Shown piece after piece: positions 1 to 6,159 of a stretch of DNA of 6,535 nt; positions within the stretch are counted from its first letter, which is position 1; each line of letters starts with the position of its first letter. Below the pieces are notes generated by a model. The model had not been told where the DNA came from, did no database searches, and worked only from the letters and a program-made list of their open reading frames with translations. Source of the stretch: Desulfitobacterium sp. (GTDB lineage: Bacteria > Bacillota > Desulfitobacteriia > Desulfitobacteriales > Desulfitobacteriaceae). Made by a program: the position numbers and the translations under genes. The stretch spans positions 1 to 6,535 of the forward strand of contig JAAZLD010000493.1 in the NCBI GenBank assembly GCA_012799495.1, in the 5' to 3' direction.

Positions 1-2
1 CC

Positions 3-551
3 ACCCGCTATGAAATAACCGGCCGTCTCTCGGAAGTCGCTAATGGTAATAATGAACACCGCCTAACCTTCCAAAGATTTGTCCTAGGGGCTTTATTAGA
101 TGATGTGGTAATAGCCGCTAACGAACGCTTGAAAACTATGAGCCGAGGCCGCTATTATCTACAGCGCACTTTAGATCGAGCCCGGAAAAACATGGCTGGC
201 GGATTGGACCTGGAGGTTTATGATAATCACACAGGCCTTCCTCGAGGAGTGGGCACCCTTTCCGGAGGGGAAACTTTCCTAGCCTCCCTTTCCCTGGCTT
301 TAGGTTTAGTTGATGTAGTTCAGTCCTATGCTGGAGGAATCCACCTAGATACCCTCTTTGTGGACGAAGGCTTTGGCACTTTGGATCCGGAATCTCTAGA
401 CTTCGCTATCAAGTCCCTAATCGACCTCCAAAAAGGAGGCCGCTTAGTAGGTATTATCTCCCACGTACCGGAGCTAAAAGAACGGATCGATGCTCGTTTA
501 GAAGTAAATCCAAGTACTAGAGGAAGTAGAGCTGTCTTTAAAGTAGGGTAG
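3..551 (+). CDS. sbcC: SbcC (Rad50-like) exonuclease subunit, C-terminal part, 5' truncated by window edge
   Basis: The frame is open from the first bases, so this is the last 182 residues of a gene that begins outside the window. The GTG at 105 is internal, not a start. SbcC is the SMC-like ATPase of the SbcCD nuclease, which opens hairpins and cleans DNA ends; full-length members usually exceed 1000 residues. Visible here is the C-terminal ATPase lobe: the ABC signature LSGGE at fragment residues 86-90, Walker B plus D-loop LFVDEGFGTLD at 118-128, and the H-loop ISHV at 152-155. The Walker A lobe, the coiled coil and the zinc hook must lie upstream. Base composition is visibly richer in G and C at third codon positions than in the genes to the right. 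No strong terminator follows the stop. The identification is very secure; only the exact subfamily (SbcC or another Rad50-type protein) rests on family knowledge. Confidence 0.93.
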   Translation, partial: TRYEITGRLSEVANGNNEHRLTFQRFVLGALLDDVVIAANERLKTMSRGRYYLQRTLDRARKNMAGGLDLEVYDNHTGLPRGVGTLSGGETFLASLSLALGLVDVVQSYAGGIHLDTLFVDEGFGTLDPESLDFAIKSLIDLQKGGRLVGIISHVPELKERIDARLEVNPSTRGSRAVFKVG

Positions 552-751
552 AGAATTATCGGTTATAATCTCCAATCCCACCTTTTGGGAAACATTAAGA
601 ATTATAATATTATTGACACTTCATTTTCTAGAGTTATTACTATTTTTAGTTTTAATATTTTAGCGCAATAGAAAATTTTTAAGGTAGTAGCATTAAATAA
701 ATGCTAAAATAGAAGACGCTAAACTAAGTAATCCATGGTAAAATATTCCTG

Positions 752-779
752 TGAACATTTGTAGATAACCTAATATACT
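752..779 (+). promoter_or_regulatory. Possible sigma-A promoter for the hemolysin III gene
   Basis: TGAACA (752-757) and TATACT (774-779) are separated by 16 bases and resemble -35 and -10 boxes (4/6 and 5/6 matches to consensus). Transcription would start near 786 and give a leader of about 48 bases. A rival candidate further upstream is a perfect TTGACA at 613-618 with TATTAC at 635-640, also 16 bases apart, but its -10 box lacks the conserved final T. In AT-rich DNA such matches are common, so this is only a candidate. Confidence 0.3.
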
Positions 780-833
780 TACTAAGATCACCTTTTCCCA
801 GTAGACCCTGTTGTTAAACCAAAGGAGGGCCCC

Positions 834-1490
834 ATGAAATTTTTAAGGAAAATCAAAGAACCCATGAACACCCTTACACACTTTATTCCGTTTGTTGCTG
901 CCTGGTTTGGCCTTGTTTCCCTCTTAATCTTGTCTTATGGTAATCTCTCTAAAACGATCACTATGGGCATCTATGGAGCTAGTATAATAGCTTTATATGG
1001 CGCAAGTTCTCTCTATCATGCCTTAAGAACAACCCCGAAAAAAGAAATAATCTTACGGAAAGTAGATCATATGATGATCTATGTTCTCATCGCAGGTTCT
1101 TATACCCCTGTATTTTATTATGGTTTAGAAGGTGCATGGCGCTGGGTTATGTTAATTGCTGTCTGGACTTTGGCTCTCATCGGGATAGTACTTAAAATTT
1201 GGTTTATTAACGCTCCCCGTTATGTCTCTACTTCCTTCTATGTAACTTTAGGCTGGATTGCCTTAGTACCTATAGTCCAATTAGTCAATAATCTCCCCTT
1301 AGGTGCTTTGATTATGATGGTAGCAGGGGGAGTTATGTATACCATAGGGGCAATCATCTATGCCGCTAAAATATTTAAGCTTCCTAAACTTCGTTTGGGC
1401 TTCCACGAAATTTTTCATATCTTTATTGCCACAGGAACATTCATTCATTTTCTCATGATCCTCATTTATTTTGTACCTATGGCAAGTTAA
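834..1490 (+). CDS. Hemolysin III / TrhA family membrane protein (CREST-type)
   Basis: A 218-residue integral membrane protein of the HlyIII family (PF03006; E. coli YqfA/TrhA, B. subtilis YplQ). It carries the hallmark putative zinc-site residues of the CREST superfamily: S58-x3-H62 in SSLYH, D78-H79 in KVDHM, and H191-x3-H195 in HEIFH. About seven hydrophobic segments span the chain, starting near residues 15-35 and ending near 198-215, and the length is typical. The start is well supported: AAAGGAGGG at 821-829 ends four bases before the ATG. The gene stands alone, with a 282-base gap upstream and a hairpin terminator downstream. The family name comes from a Bacillus cereus hemolysin, but bacterial members are mostly thought to act in membrane energetics or lipid homeostasis, so a toxin role should not be assumed. 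The family assignment is secure and the function is inferred. Confidence 0.93.
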   Translation: MKFLRKIKEPMNTLTHFIPFVAAWFGLVSLLILSYGNLSKTITMGIYGASIIALYGASSLYHALRTTPKKEIILRKVDHMMIYVLIAGSYTPVFYYGLEGAWRWVMLIAVWTLALIGIVLKIWFINAPRYVSTSFYVTLGWIALVPIVQLVNNLPLGALIMMVAGGVMYTIGAIIYAAKIFKLPKLRLGFHEIFHIFIATGTFIHFLMILIYFVPMAS

Positions 1491-1545
1491 GAAAATAGTG
1501 AATAAGACTTCTGTATAATAAGCCACTTAAAATTTTGAGAATCCA

Positions 1546-1590
1546 AAAAGAGCTGACTAGCTACCTAATAGGTAATAAGTCAGCTCTTTT
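1546..1590. terminator. Bidirectional rho-independent terminator between convergent genes
   Basis: A perfect 13-bp inverted repeat pairs AAAAGAGCTGACT (1546-1558) with AGTCAGCTCTTTT (1578-1590). The 19-base loop contains a further short stem, TACC (1562-1565) with GGTA (1571-1574). The arms end in runs of A and T, so a U-tract follows the stem on either strand. It sits between the stop of the + strand hemolysin III gene and the stop of the - strand flavodiiron gene, and can end transcription of both. Confidence 0.9.
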
Positions 1591-1626
1591 CCATTGTCTA
1601 TATAACTAATTTATCCTCTGGGATTC

Positions 1627-2817
1627 TTATTCGATGCTTTGAGCTAGTTTCTTACCGAGCTCTACACATTGAGCTAGTCCATCTTCATCGGGGGTCCAGA
1701 GGAGGCGAACTCCATCATCGATTACTTCAAAGCCAGCTTTGCCAAGTTCTTCTCCTAATAGCTTAATTACTTCCCCACTCCATCCATAGCTACCAAAGGG
1801 AACTGCTTTTTTGTTCTTAAATTTCATTCCTTTAATCTCTGTCATAATAGCAGCGATGGAAGAAAGGTAGCCATTATTAACAGTAGGAGAACCAACAGCA
1901 ATAGCTTTAGAGCGGAATACCTCACCTACAACTTCAGTTAAATCAGATTTTGCAGAATGATAGATTTTAACTGTGATTTCAGGATTAACCTCTCTAATAC
2001 CTGCGGCTATTTCTTCAGCCATCCGGCGAGTAGCCTTCCACATTGTATCGTAAATAATAGTGATTTGATTTTCCTGATAATCATCTGCCCATTCCAAATA
2101 TTTATGAACGATTTGGAAAGGATTATCCCTCCAGATCACTCCATGGCTTGGACAAATCATATTAATAGGTAATTCCATCTTAACTATTTCATTGATTTTG
2201 GCTGTTACTAATTTGCTGAAAGGAGCTAAGATATTGGCGTAGTATTTTAGAGCTTCACTATATAGCTCAGCTTGATCAACTAGATCATTATACATAAGTT
2301 CAGAAGCATAATGCTGACCGAAGCCATCATTACTGAAAAGAATATTGTCTTTAGTTAAGTAGCAGAACATAGAGTCAGGCCAATGGAGCATCCGAGCTTC
2401 AATGAAAATCAGCTCTCGAGAACCGATATTAAGTCGATCTCCTGTTTTAACTTCAACGAAATTCCAGTCTTTTTGGAAGCGAGATTGGATAATCTTCTTA
2501 CCATTTGCTGAGCAGTAGATAGGGGTATCAGGGATTTCCGCCATTAAATCGAGCAATGCACCACTATGATCGATCTCATTATGTAATGCAATAATATAGT
2601 CGATATCCTTAAGATCGATTTCCTTTTTTAACTTTTCTACAAACTCTTGGCTAAAGGGTTCCCAAACGGTATCGATAAGGACATTTTTCTCATCTCTAAT
2701 TAAGTAAGAATTATAAGATGAACCACGTTGAGTAGAAAATTCTTCTCCATGGAATTTTCTCAATTCCCAATCGATTTTTCCGACATAGGTAATAGAATCA
2801 GTTATTTTAAACGCCAT
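1627..2817 (-). CDS. fprA: FprA-type flavodiiron protein (class A; O2/NO reductase)
   Basis: A 396-residue cytoplasmic enzyme with the standard two-domain layout. Residues 1-245 form a metallo-beta-lactamase-like domain with a complete set of diiron ligands: H79-x-E81-x-D83-H84 (HNEIDH), H145 (MLHWPDS), D164 (SNDGFGQH) and H225 (PSHG). Residues 252-396 form an FMN-binding flavodoxin domain, with the phosphate loop region around YDTMWKAT (256-263), GSPTVNNG (309-316) and FGSYGWSG (341-348). Length matches class A enzymes with no fused rubredoxin or flavin reductase, so electrons must come from a separate rubredoxin or similar donor not seen here. The family reduces O2 to water and/or NO to N2O; sequence alone does not say which dominates. 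The start follows AGGGGG (2826-2831) by eight bases. The gene is monocistronic as far as visible, bounded by a terminator downstream and an inverted-repeat-rich gap upstream. Confidence 0.95.
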   Translation of the reverse strand: MAFKITDSITYVGKIDWELRKFHGEEFSTQRGSSYNSYLIRDEKNVLIDTVWEPFSQEFVEKLKKEIDLKDIDYIIALHNEIDHSGALLDLMAEIPDTPIYCSANGKKIIQSRFQKDWNFVEVKTGDRLNIGSRELIFIEARMLHWPDSMFCYLTKDNILFSNDGFGQHYASELMYNDLVDQAELYSEALKYYANILAPFSKLVTAKINEIVKMELPINMICPSHGVIWRDNPFQIVHKYLEWADDYQENQITIIYDTMWKATRRMAEEIAAGIREVNPEITVKIYHSAKSDLTEVVGEVFRSKAIAVGSPTVNNGYLSSIAAIMTEIKGMKFKNKKAVPFGSYGWSGEVIKLLGEELGKAGFEVIDDGVRLLWTPDEDGLAQCVELGKKLAQSIE

Positions 2818-2849
2818 TACTTAATCCCCCTATCTTTTTTTGTAACTTT

Positions 2850-2855
2850 ATTATA
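2850..2855 (-). promoter_or_regulatory. Possible -10 box for the flavodiiron gene
   Basis: A perfect TATAAT lies on the - strand about 32 bases upstream of the ATG. At 15 to 18 bases further upstream there is no good TTGACA-like box (ATATCT or TATCTT). It could work with an activator or simply reflect AT-richness. If used, the leader would be about 25 bases and most of the inverted repeats upstream would not be in this mRNA. Confidence 0.25.
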
Positions 2856-2893
2856 ATTCTAGCGGAAAATCAAGATATAATAAAGTACTTAAT

Positions 2894-3028
2894 ATTATAA
2901 CTGGAATTTAAGATAAAATATAGGGATTTTGATTAGCAAAAATGATTTTATTTAGAAGCATTTTGTTGAATTATCTTGATTTATTGCCTAATCAAAATCC
3001 CTTTCTAAATCCTTTATCTTATTATAAT
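2894..3028. repeat. Long imperfect inverted repeat in the gap between the channel and flavodiiron genes
   Basis: Three nested arm pairs share one centre. The core is a perfect 15-bp pair, AGGGATTTTGATTAG (2922-2936) with CTAATCAAAATCCCT (2988-3002), extendable inward by CAA/TTG across one bulged base. Outside it lie TAAGATAAA (2909-2917) with TTTATCTTA (3013-3021), and ATTATAA (2894-2900) with TTATAAT (3022-3028). The 51-base loop is AT-rich with no open reading frame of note. On the - strand the core stem lies downstream of the channel gene and is followed by a T-rich stretch (ATATTTTATCTT), so it could end channel transcription. It could also be a structured leader of the next gene or a remnant of a small mobile repeat. 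The repeat is certain; its role is not. Confidence 0.75.
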
Positions 3029-3071
3029 GTCACCATTTGTCACAGTTTTTATTACTTATGATCCTTGAAAG

Positions 3072-3107
3072 ATATTAGCTATCCACAAAAATATATTAGC
3101 TATCCAC
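3072..3107. repeat. Perfect 15-bp direct repeat spanning the channel stop codon
   Basis: ATATTAGCTATCCAC occurs at 3072-3086 and again at 3093-3107, separated by AAAAAT, giving a 21-base period. The copy at 3093-3107 contains the channel's stop codon (TAG on the - strand). Because 21 is a multiple of three, the second copy repeats the same GGA-TAG in the same frame just downstream. It looks like a small tandem duplication of the gene end. Confidence 0.85.
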
Positions 3108-3735
3108 TAACGAAGAATACCATACCCATTGTAAAGATGAAAACGAAAAATAAGATCTGCTGAGCTACTAAGATGCGAGCAGTTTTGGTTATGGGAGCTA
3201 AATTTCCCATACCCGCTGTTGAAAAGGTGGTAATACTAAAATAAATAAAGGAAATAATCTGATCCAATGGTCTTTCCCCGAATTCTCCAGAAAAACTCGA
3301 AGGATCAAGGCGGTAGATCCAATTATATACTGAGGCATAATACAGGAGCATAACCCATAAAGCAACAGTAAAGGGTACGAAGGCTGCCAGAAGGTTCTTC
3401 CCTGAGGAAATTAAGAGATTATAAATATAGACTGCAATTGCTCCTGTCACAATACCTGTATAAATAATACTACCCACTTTAGTAACAAGATGATCATTTA
3501 TATTATTTTCGGAAAACTGTATTCTAAAAAGTTGAGTCAAAATAAAGAAAGCACCAGTTCCTACCCCTGCTGGTATAAAGAGAGCTGTATTAGAAGCTGC
3601 TAGGGTAAGGGCAAGAGTAGATTCCCCTGGAAAAGTTGGAGTATTTCTCTCATTACCACTGAAGGAACTTTCAAAGAAATTTCTCTCATAGTTCGAGGGA
3701 TACACCTGAGGGGATTGTCTTGGCCCACCAAACAT
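3100..3735 (-). CDS. Small pore-loop (Ion_trans_2-like) ion channel with atypical selectivity filter
   Basis: A 211-residue membrane protein. The reading frame is open back to a GTG at 3759, but a strong AAGGAGGG lies inside that extension and six bases before the ATG at 3735, so 3735 is chosen. Residues 1-40 are polar, Gly/Ser/Asn/Phe-rich and probably disordered in the cytosol. Hydrophobic segments lie near 48-70, 88-110, 114-140 and 187-209. Between the last two is a pore-helix and filter segment, ISFIYFSITTFSTAGMGNLAP (161-181), in the position of the K+ channel pore loop. The filter reads T173-A-G-M-G-N178 instead of TVGYGD. The chain ends two residues after the last membrane segment, so there is no RCK or other cytosolic regulatory domain. 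It is probably a tetrameric cation channel; ion selectivity cannot be stated. The nitroreductase gene ends 95 bases upstream on the same strand. Confidence 0.75.
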   Translation of the reverse strand: MFGGPRQSPQVYPSNYERNFFESSFSGNERNTPTFPGESTLALTLAASNTALFIPAGVGTGAFFILTQLFRIQFSENNINDHLVTKVGSIIYTGIVTGAIAVYIYNLLISSGKNLLAAFVPFTVALWVMLLYYASVYNWIYRLDPSSFSGEFGERPLDQIISFIYFSITTFSTAGMGNLAPITKTARILVAQQILFFVFIFTMGMVFFVSG

Positions 3736-3741
3736 CCCTAT

Positions 3742-3749
3742 CCCTCCTT
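3742..3749 (-). promoter_or_regulatory. Shine-Dalgarno that fixes the channel start
   Basis: AAGGAGGG on the - strand ends six bases before the ATG at 3735. It lies within the apparent coding extension from the GTG at 3759, which has no comparable site, so the longer start is unlikely. Its first three bases are also part of the right arm of the 11-bp inverted repeat 3747-3823. Confidence 0.8.
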
Positions 3750-3823
3750 CCCAAATCACTATCTATTGCATTCTATTTTATTCCACTATGTATAAAATGG
3801 TTCCCCTTACCAGATTTGGGAAG
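3747..3823. repeat. 11-bp inverted repeat bracketing the nitroreductase-channel gap
   Basis: CTTCCCAAATC (3747-3757) is the exact reverse complement of GATTTGGGAAG (3813-3823). Between them is a second pair, ATTTTAT (3775-3781) with ATAAAAT (3792-3798). In a - strand transcript the first arm begins seven bases after the nitroreductase stop codon and the last arm runs into the channel's Shine-Dalgarno. No T-run follows either stem, so it does not look like a normal terminator. Confidence 0.7.
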
Positions 3824-3830
3824 ATAGGAC

Positions 3831-4355
3831 TTATTTATCCCACTTGTTCCACTTTATTCTATCTTTGAGAAGTTCATCATCAGTATGTTCAGGACGATTT
3901 TCTGCTGGATACCCTATAGAAACAATTGATAAGACTTTAAGATTTTCTGGAATCCCCAATATTTCTTTAACATATTCTTCAGCTGTTACTCCCTCTTTGT
4001 GCATCCGCTCCCGGATCTGGATCCAGCAAGAGCCAAGTCCTAAATCTTGAGCTTGTAATTGCAGGAGGATAGTAGCTATGGAAGTGTCTTCAATCCAAAC
4101 ATCGCTTTTCTGGGGATCAGCACAAACTACAATTCCGAGGACAGATTTACCGATAGGTTGGGCTCCTGCTTTGGAATGAGATAATTTTTCTAAAAGTTCC
4201 TTATCATCTACAAAAATGAATTCCCATGGTCTACTGTTACGGGATGTTGGTGATAATAAAGCCGCTCTAATAAGTTGATCTATTTTTTCCTGTTCAATAG
4301 GAGCATCAGTATACTTGCGGATACTCCGTCTCTTTTGTAATAGTTCTTTCATCAT
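3831..4355 (-). CDS. Small FMN-dependent nitroreductase family protein
   Basis: A 174-residue member of the nitroreductase superfamily (PF00881), homodimeric FMN enzymes that use NAD(P)H to reduce nitro compounds, quinones or flavins; the natural substrate is unknown. The N-terminal FMN-phosphate motif is R9-R10-S11-I-R13-K-Y, followed by SPTSRNSRPWEF (35-46), typical of the family. Near the middle comes DLGLGSCWIQIRER (104-117), and near the end the IGYPAENRP segment (147-155) with a closing RIKWNKW (166-172). Length is at the short end of the family but complete. An ATG at 4364 would add three residues, but the AAAGGA at 4364-4369 overlaps it and lies eight bases before the ATG at 4355, so 4355 is preferred (4352 is also possible). 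The gene is separated from pucR by a terminator-like hairpin, so it probably has its own promoter, which I could not identify. No selenium or iron-sulfur extension is seen. Confidence 0.9.
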   Translation of the reverse strand: MMKELLQKRRSIRKYTDAPIEQEKIDQLIRAALLSPTSRNSRPWEFIFVDDKELLEKLSHSKAGAQPIGKSVLGIVVCADPQKSDVWIEDTSIATILLQLQAQDLGLGSCWIQIRERMHKEGVTAEEYVKEILGIPENLKVLSIVSIGYPAENRPEHTDDELLKDRIKWNKWDK

Positions 4356-4363
4356 AAATATCA

Positions 4364-4369
4364 TCCTTT
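4364..4369 (-). promoter_or_regulatory. Shine-Dalgarno that decides the nitroreductase start
   Basis: AAAGGA on the - strand is eight bases from the ATG at 4355 but touches the upstream ATG at 4362-4364, which therefore has no properly spaced site. This favours the start at 4355. Confidence 0.6.
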
Positions 4370-4410
4370 CCTAATATTCATAAGTACATAATGGGCCTTA
4401 TAAGATTAAA

Positions 4411-4440
4411 GTGGAGCAAGTACACTTTACCTTGCCCCAC
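4411..4440 (-). terminator. Terminator-like hairpin after pucR
   Basis: On the - strand GTGGGGCAAG pairs with CTTGCTCCAC (10 pairs, one of them G-U) around a 10-base loop. It begins 10 bases after the pucR stop. The following TTTAATCTTAT is T-rich but not an unbroken U-tract, so termination may be incomplete. It separates pucR from the nitroreductase gene. Confidence 0.6.
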
Positions 4441-4450
4441 CTAATATAAC

Positions 4451-6109
4451 TTATTTGCGATTTCCTAGTAGATGGAGCATTTTTAATCCCATCTCTAACT
4501 CCAAGCGAATATTACTATCTTCTAGATCTAATTTTGCTATTTCTTTGATCCTTTCTAAGCGATAAAGTATCGTCTTATAATGAATGAATAATTCTTTAGC
4601 GGCCCTGCTTGCATTACCGTTACATTCTAGGAAGACCTCTAAGGTCTTAACTAATTCACCTTCATTTTCTTCATCATATTCAAGAATCTTAAGTAATGGC
4701 TTAGGAATGAACTCTTGGAGGGAATTCCTCTCAGCAAATTTACATAAGATACGAAAAACTCCCAATTCCGTAAAGGAAACCACTGAACATTCCTTACTGG
4801 TCATTTCCCCATAACTTAAAGCATCAATAGCCTCCTTATAACTACGAGAGATTTCTTTCCTATCTTTTGCCACATCCCCGATTCCTACTTGGATCACAAG
4901 TTCTTTCATGCTCTTTTTAACTTGTCCCTGAGCTTCTTTAACAATTTTCTTTAAACTCTCGAAAGAATTCTCCGAAAAATTATCTAAAGGCCAGAGGAGA
5001 ACTATCTTATCTCCTTTATTACCAATAATAAAGTCACGTGTATATGTTTTTATAACTCCCGAAATAGTTTTTGTTATTTCAGTCTTTAGACTTTGAATAG
5101 CCATCTTATGCTGGGAACGATTCTCCAAAAAGTAGTCATCGATATTTTTTAAATCAAAAAGAACTACATAATAAGGACGATCAAGATTCCAGTCCATCAT
5201 ATTGATACGTTCTTCTGCGTTAGTAGAGCTTAATTCTCCAGAAAGGATATGCTCAATTAAATCATTCTTAAACTTATACTCAACTTCCTTTACTGCAAAG
5301 TGTTTTACCATGTCCAAAGTAGTCACTGTTGCAGCTTGCTCTATACTGATGAAGTCCATATCTGCTAAAGGTCTGTTTAGCTCAGCTACAGTCAAATAAC
5401 CTCTAATTTGGGTAAAAGCTTGAATAGGAACCACGATCTGAGAAACCCACTGATTATTTAAATCTGGGTAACAAACTTTTTGACGGTAATAAAAAAACTT
5501 TTCACTGATATTTTCCCTAAGGGTGAACTCATCAGGGGCTTCAAATTCTTCTATAGCCGGGTCAGTACTCATAATGCATTTAAAGTTTTTATCATAAATT
5601 GCTACAGGATTTCCTACTAGCTCTTCGAGAGTATTGACAATAACATTTACATCTTCACATTGTAAAGCCAAAGCAGTGAACCGTTCTTGAACCTCTTTAT
5701 AATATTTTAACTTAACTACCTGGGAATTAAAGAGCTGTTCCATGATAGGGTACATAACATCAATAAAAGGAACATTCCCATCTAGTTCAATTATTGGTAA
5801 GCCGAATTCGTTGGCAGACTCAATAATTTCCTGAGGAACTTCTTGAACAAAACGGCGGACTTTTATTGCTAAAGCTGCTACATTCTTTTCCACCATTTTG
5901 CGGATAAACTCCCGATAATTCATCCCCTCACCAGGGCCTGCGTACAAGCTGGTTAGGAGAAGTTCTCCACCGGATAGCCAATTTACTATATCTGGGGCTT
6001 CGATGATGGTAACACCTTTAACTACATTATCAATTTTTTGGTAGCCAGCAACAACTTGAGAAGTTTTTAAAGGTCCTACCTGTAACAGATCTTTAACTGT
6101 AATCTCCAT
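4451..6109 (-). CDS. PucR/CdaR-family transcriptional regulator
   Basis: A 552-residue cytoplasmic regulator. Domains in order: PucR N-terminal domain (about 4-125, opening ITVKDLLQVGPL and including the hallmark GELLLTS at 48-54); a GAF-like middle region (about 150-285); a degenerate GGDEF-like CdaR domain (about 310-445); and a C-terminal PucR-type helix-turn-helix (about 488-546, with the core GNASRAAKELFIHYKTILYRL at 498-518). The frame is open to an ATG at 6154, but that start has no ribosome binding site. The ATG at 6109 has GAGGTGG eight bases upstream and matches the family N-terminus, so it is chosen. B. subtilis PucR activates purine-degradation genes, and this copy follows allE by 50 bases on the same strand, so allantoin or purine catabolism is its likely target. 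The effector and the sign of control are inferred. A hairpin follows the stop. Confidence 0.92.
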   Translation of the reverse strand: MEITVKDLLQVGPLKTSQVVAGYQKIDNVVKGVTIIEAPDIVNWLSGGELLLTSLYAGPGEGMNYREFIRKMVEKNVAALAIKVRRFVQEVPQEIIESANEFGLPIIELDGNVPFIDVMYPIMEQLFNSQVVKLKYYKEVQERFTALALQCEDVNVIVNTLEELVGNPVAIYDKNFKCIMSTDPAIEEFEAPDEFTLRENISEKFFYYRQKVCYPDLNNQWVSQIVVPIQAFTQIRGYLTVAELNRPLADMDFISIEQAATVTTLDMVKHFAVKEVEYKFKNDLIEHILSGELSSTNAEERINMMDWNLDRPYYVVLFDLKNIDDYFLENRSQHKMAIQSLKTEITKTISGVIKTYTRDFIIGNKGDKIVLLWPLDNFSENSFESLKKIVKEAQGQVKKSMKELVIQVGIGDVAKDRKEISRSYKEAIDALSYGEMTSKECSVVSFTELGVFRILCKFAERNSLQEFIPKPLLKILEYDEENEGELVKTLEVFLECNGNASRAAKELFIHYKTILYRLERIKEIAKLDLEDSNIRLELEMGLKMLHLLGNRK

Positions 6110-6117
6110 GGGTGTTA

Positions 6118-6124
6118 CCACCTC
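6118..6124 (-). promoter_or_regulatory. Shine-Dalgarno that fixes the pucR start
   Basis: GAGGTGG on the - strand lies eight bases before the ATG at 6109. The in-frame ATG at 6154 is preceded by CTAAGAATT, with no purine-rich site, and would add 15 residues not expected at the head of a PucR domain. Confidence 0.7.
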
Positions 6125-6159
6125 GCTCCCTCTTCTATCTATTGTTAACCACATAATTC

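Noticed and set aside
576..590. TCCCA-ccttt-TGGGA as an sbcC terminator.
   Set aside because: Only five base pairs and no following T-run; the sequence after it is mixed AT.
834..1490. Hemolysin III as a virulence toxin.
   Set aside because: The family name is historical; the conserved CREST-type residues and wide distribution point to a housekeeping membrane role.
1299..1526. A 75-codon open frame on the - strand, antisense to the end of the hemolysin III gene.
   Set aside because: It is antisense to a well-supported gene, resembles no family I recognise and is a shadow frame. The same applies to the + strand frames at 1957-2172, 3844-4050, 4584-4814 and 5202-5399, which lie opposite real - strand genes.
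2842..2900. PerR or Fur-like box upstream of the flavodiiron gene, as TTATAAT and ATTATAA half-sites.
   Set aside because: Each half-site is present, but the matching partner at the required one-base spacing agrees at only about 1 to 3 of 7 positions. AT-rich DNA explains the half-sites.
3028..3043. Two TGTCAC copies 10 bases apart as a regulator site.
   Set aside because: Six-base words repeated once are easily due to chance and nothing else supports a site. On the - strand they read GTGACA, but they do not sit at correct -35 spacing from the nearby TATAAT.
3736..3759. GTG at 3759 as the channel start, adding eight residues.
   Set aside because: The strong Shine-Dalgarno lies inside this extension and serves the ATG at 3735; nothing comparable precedes the GTG.
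6110..6154. ATG at 6154 as the pucR start, adding 15 residues.
   Set aside because: It lacks a ribosome binding site, and the family N-terminus begins at the ATG at 6109, which has one.
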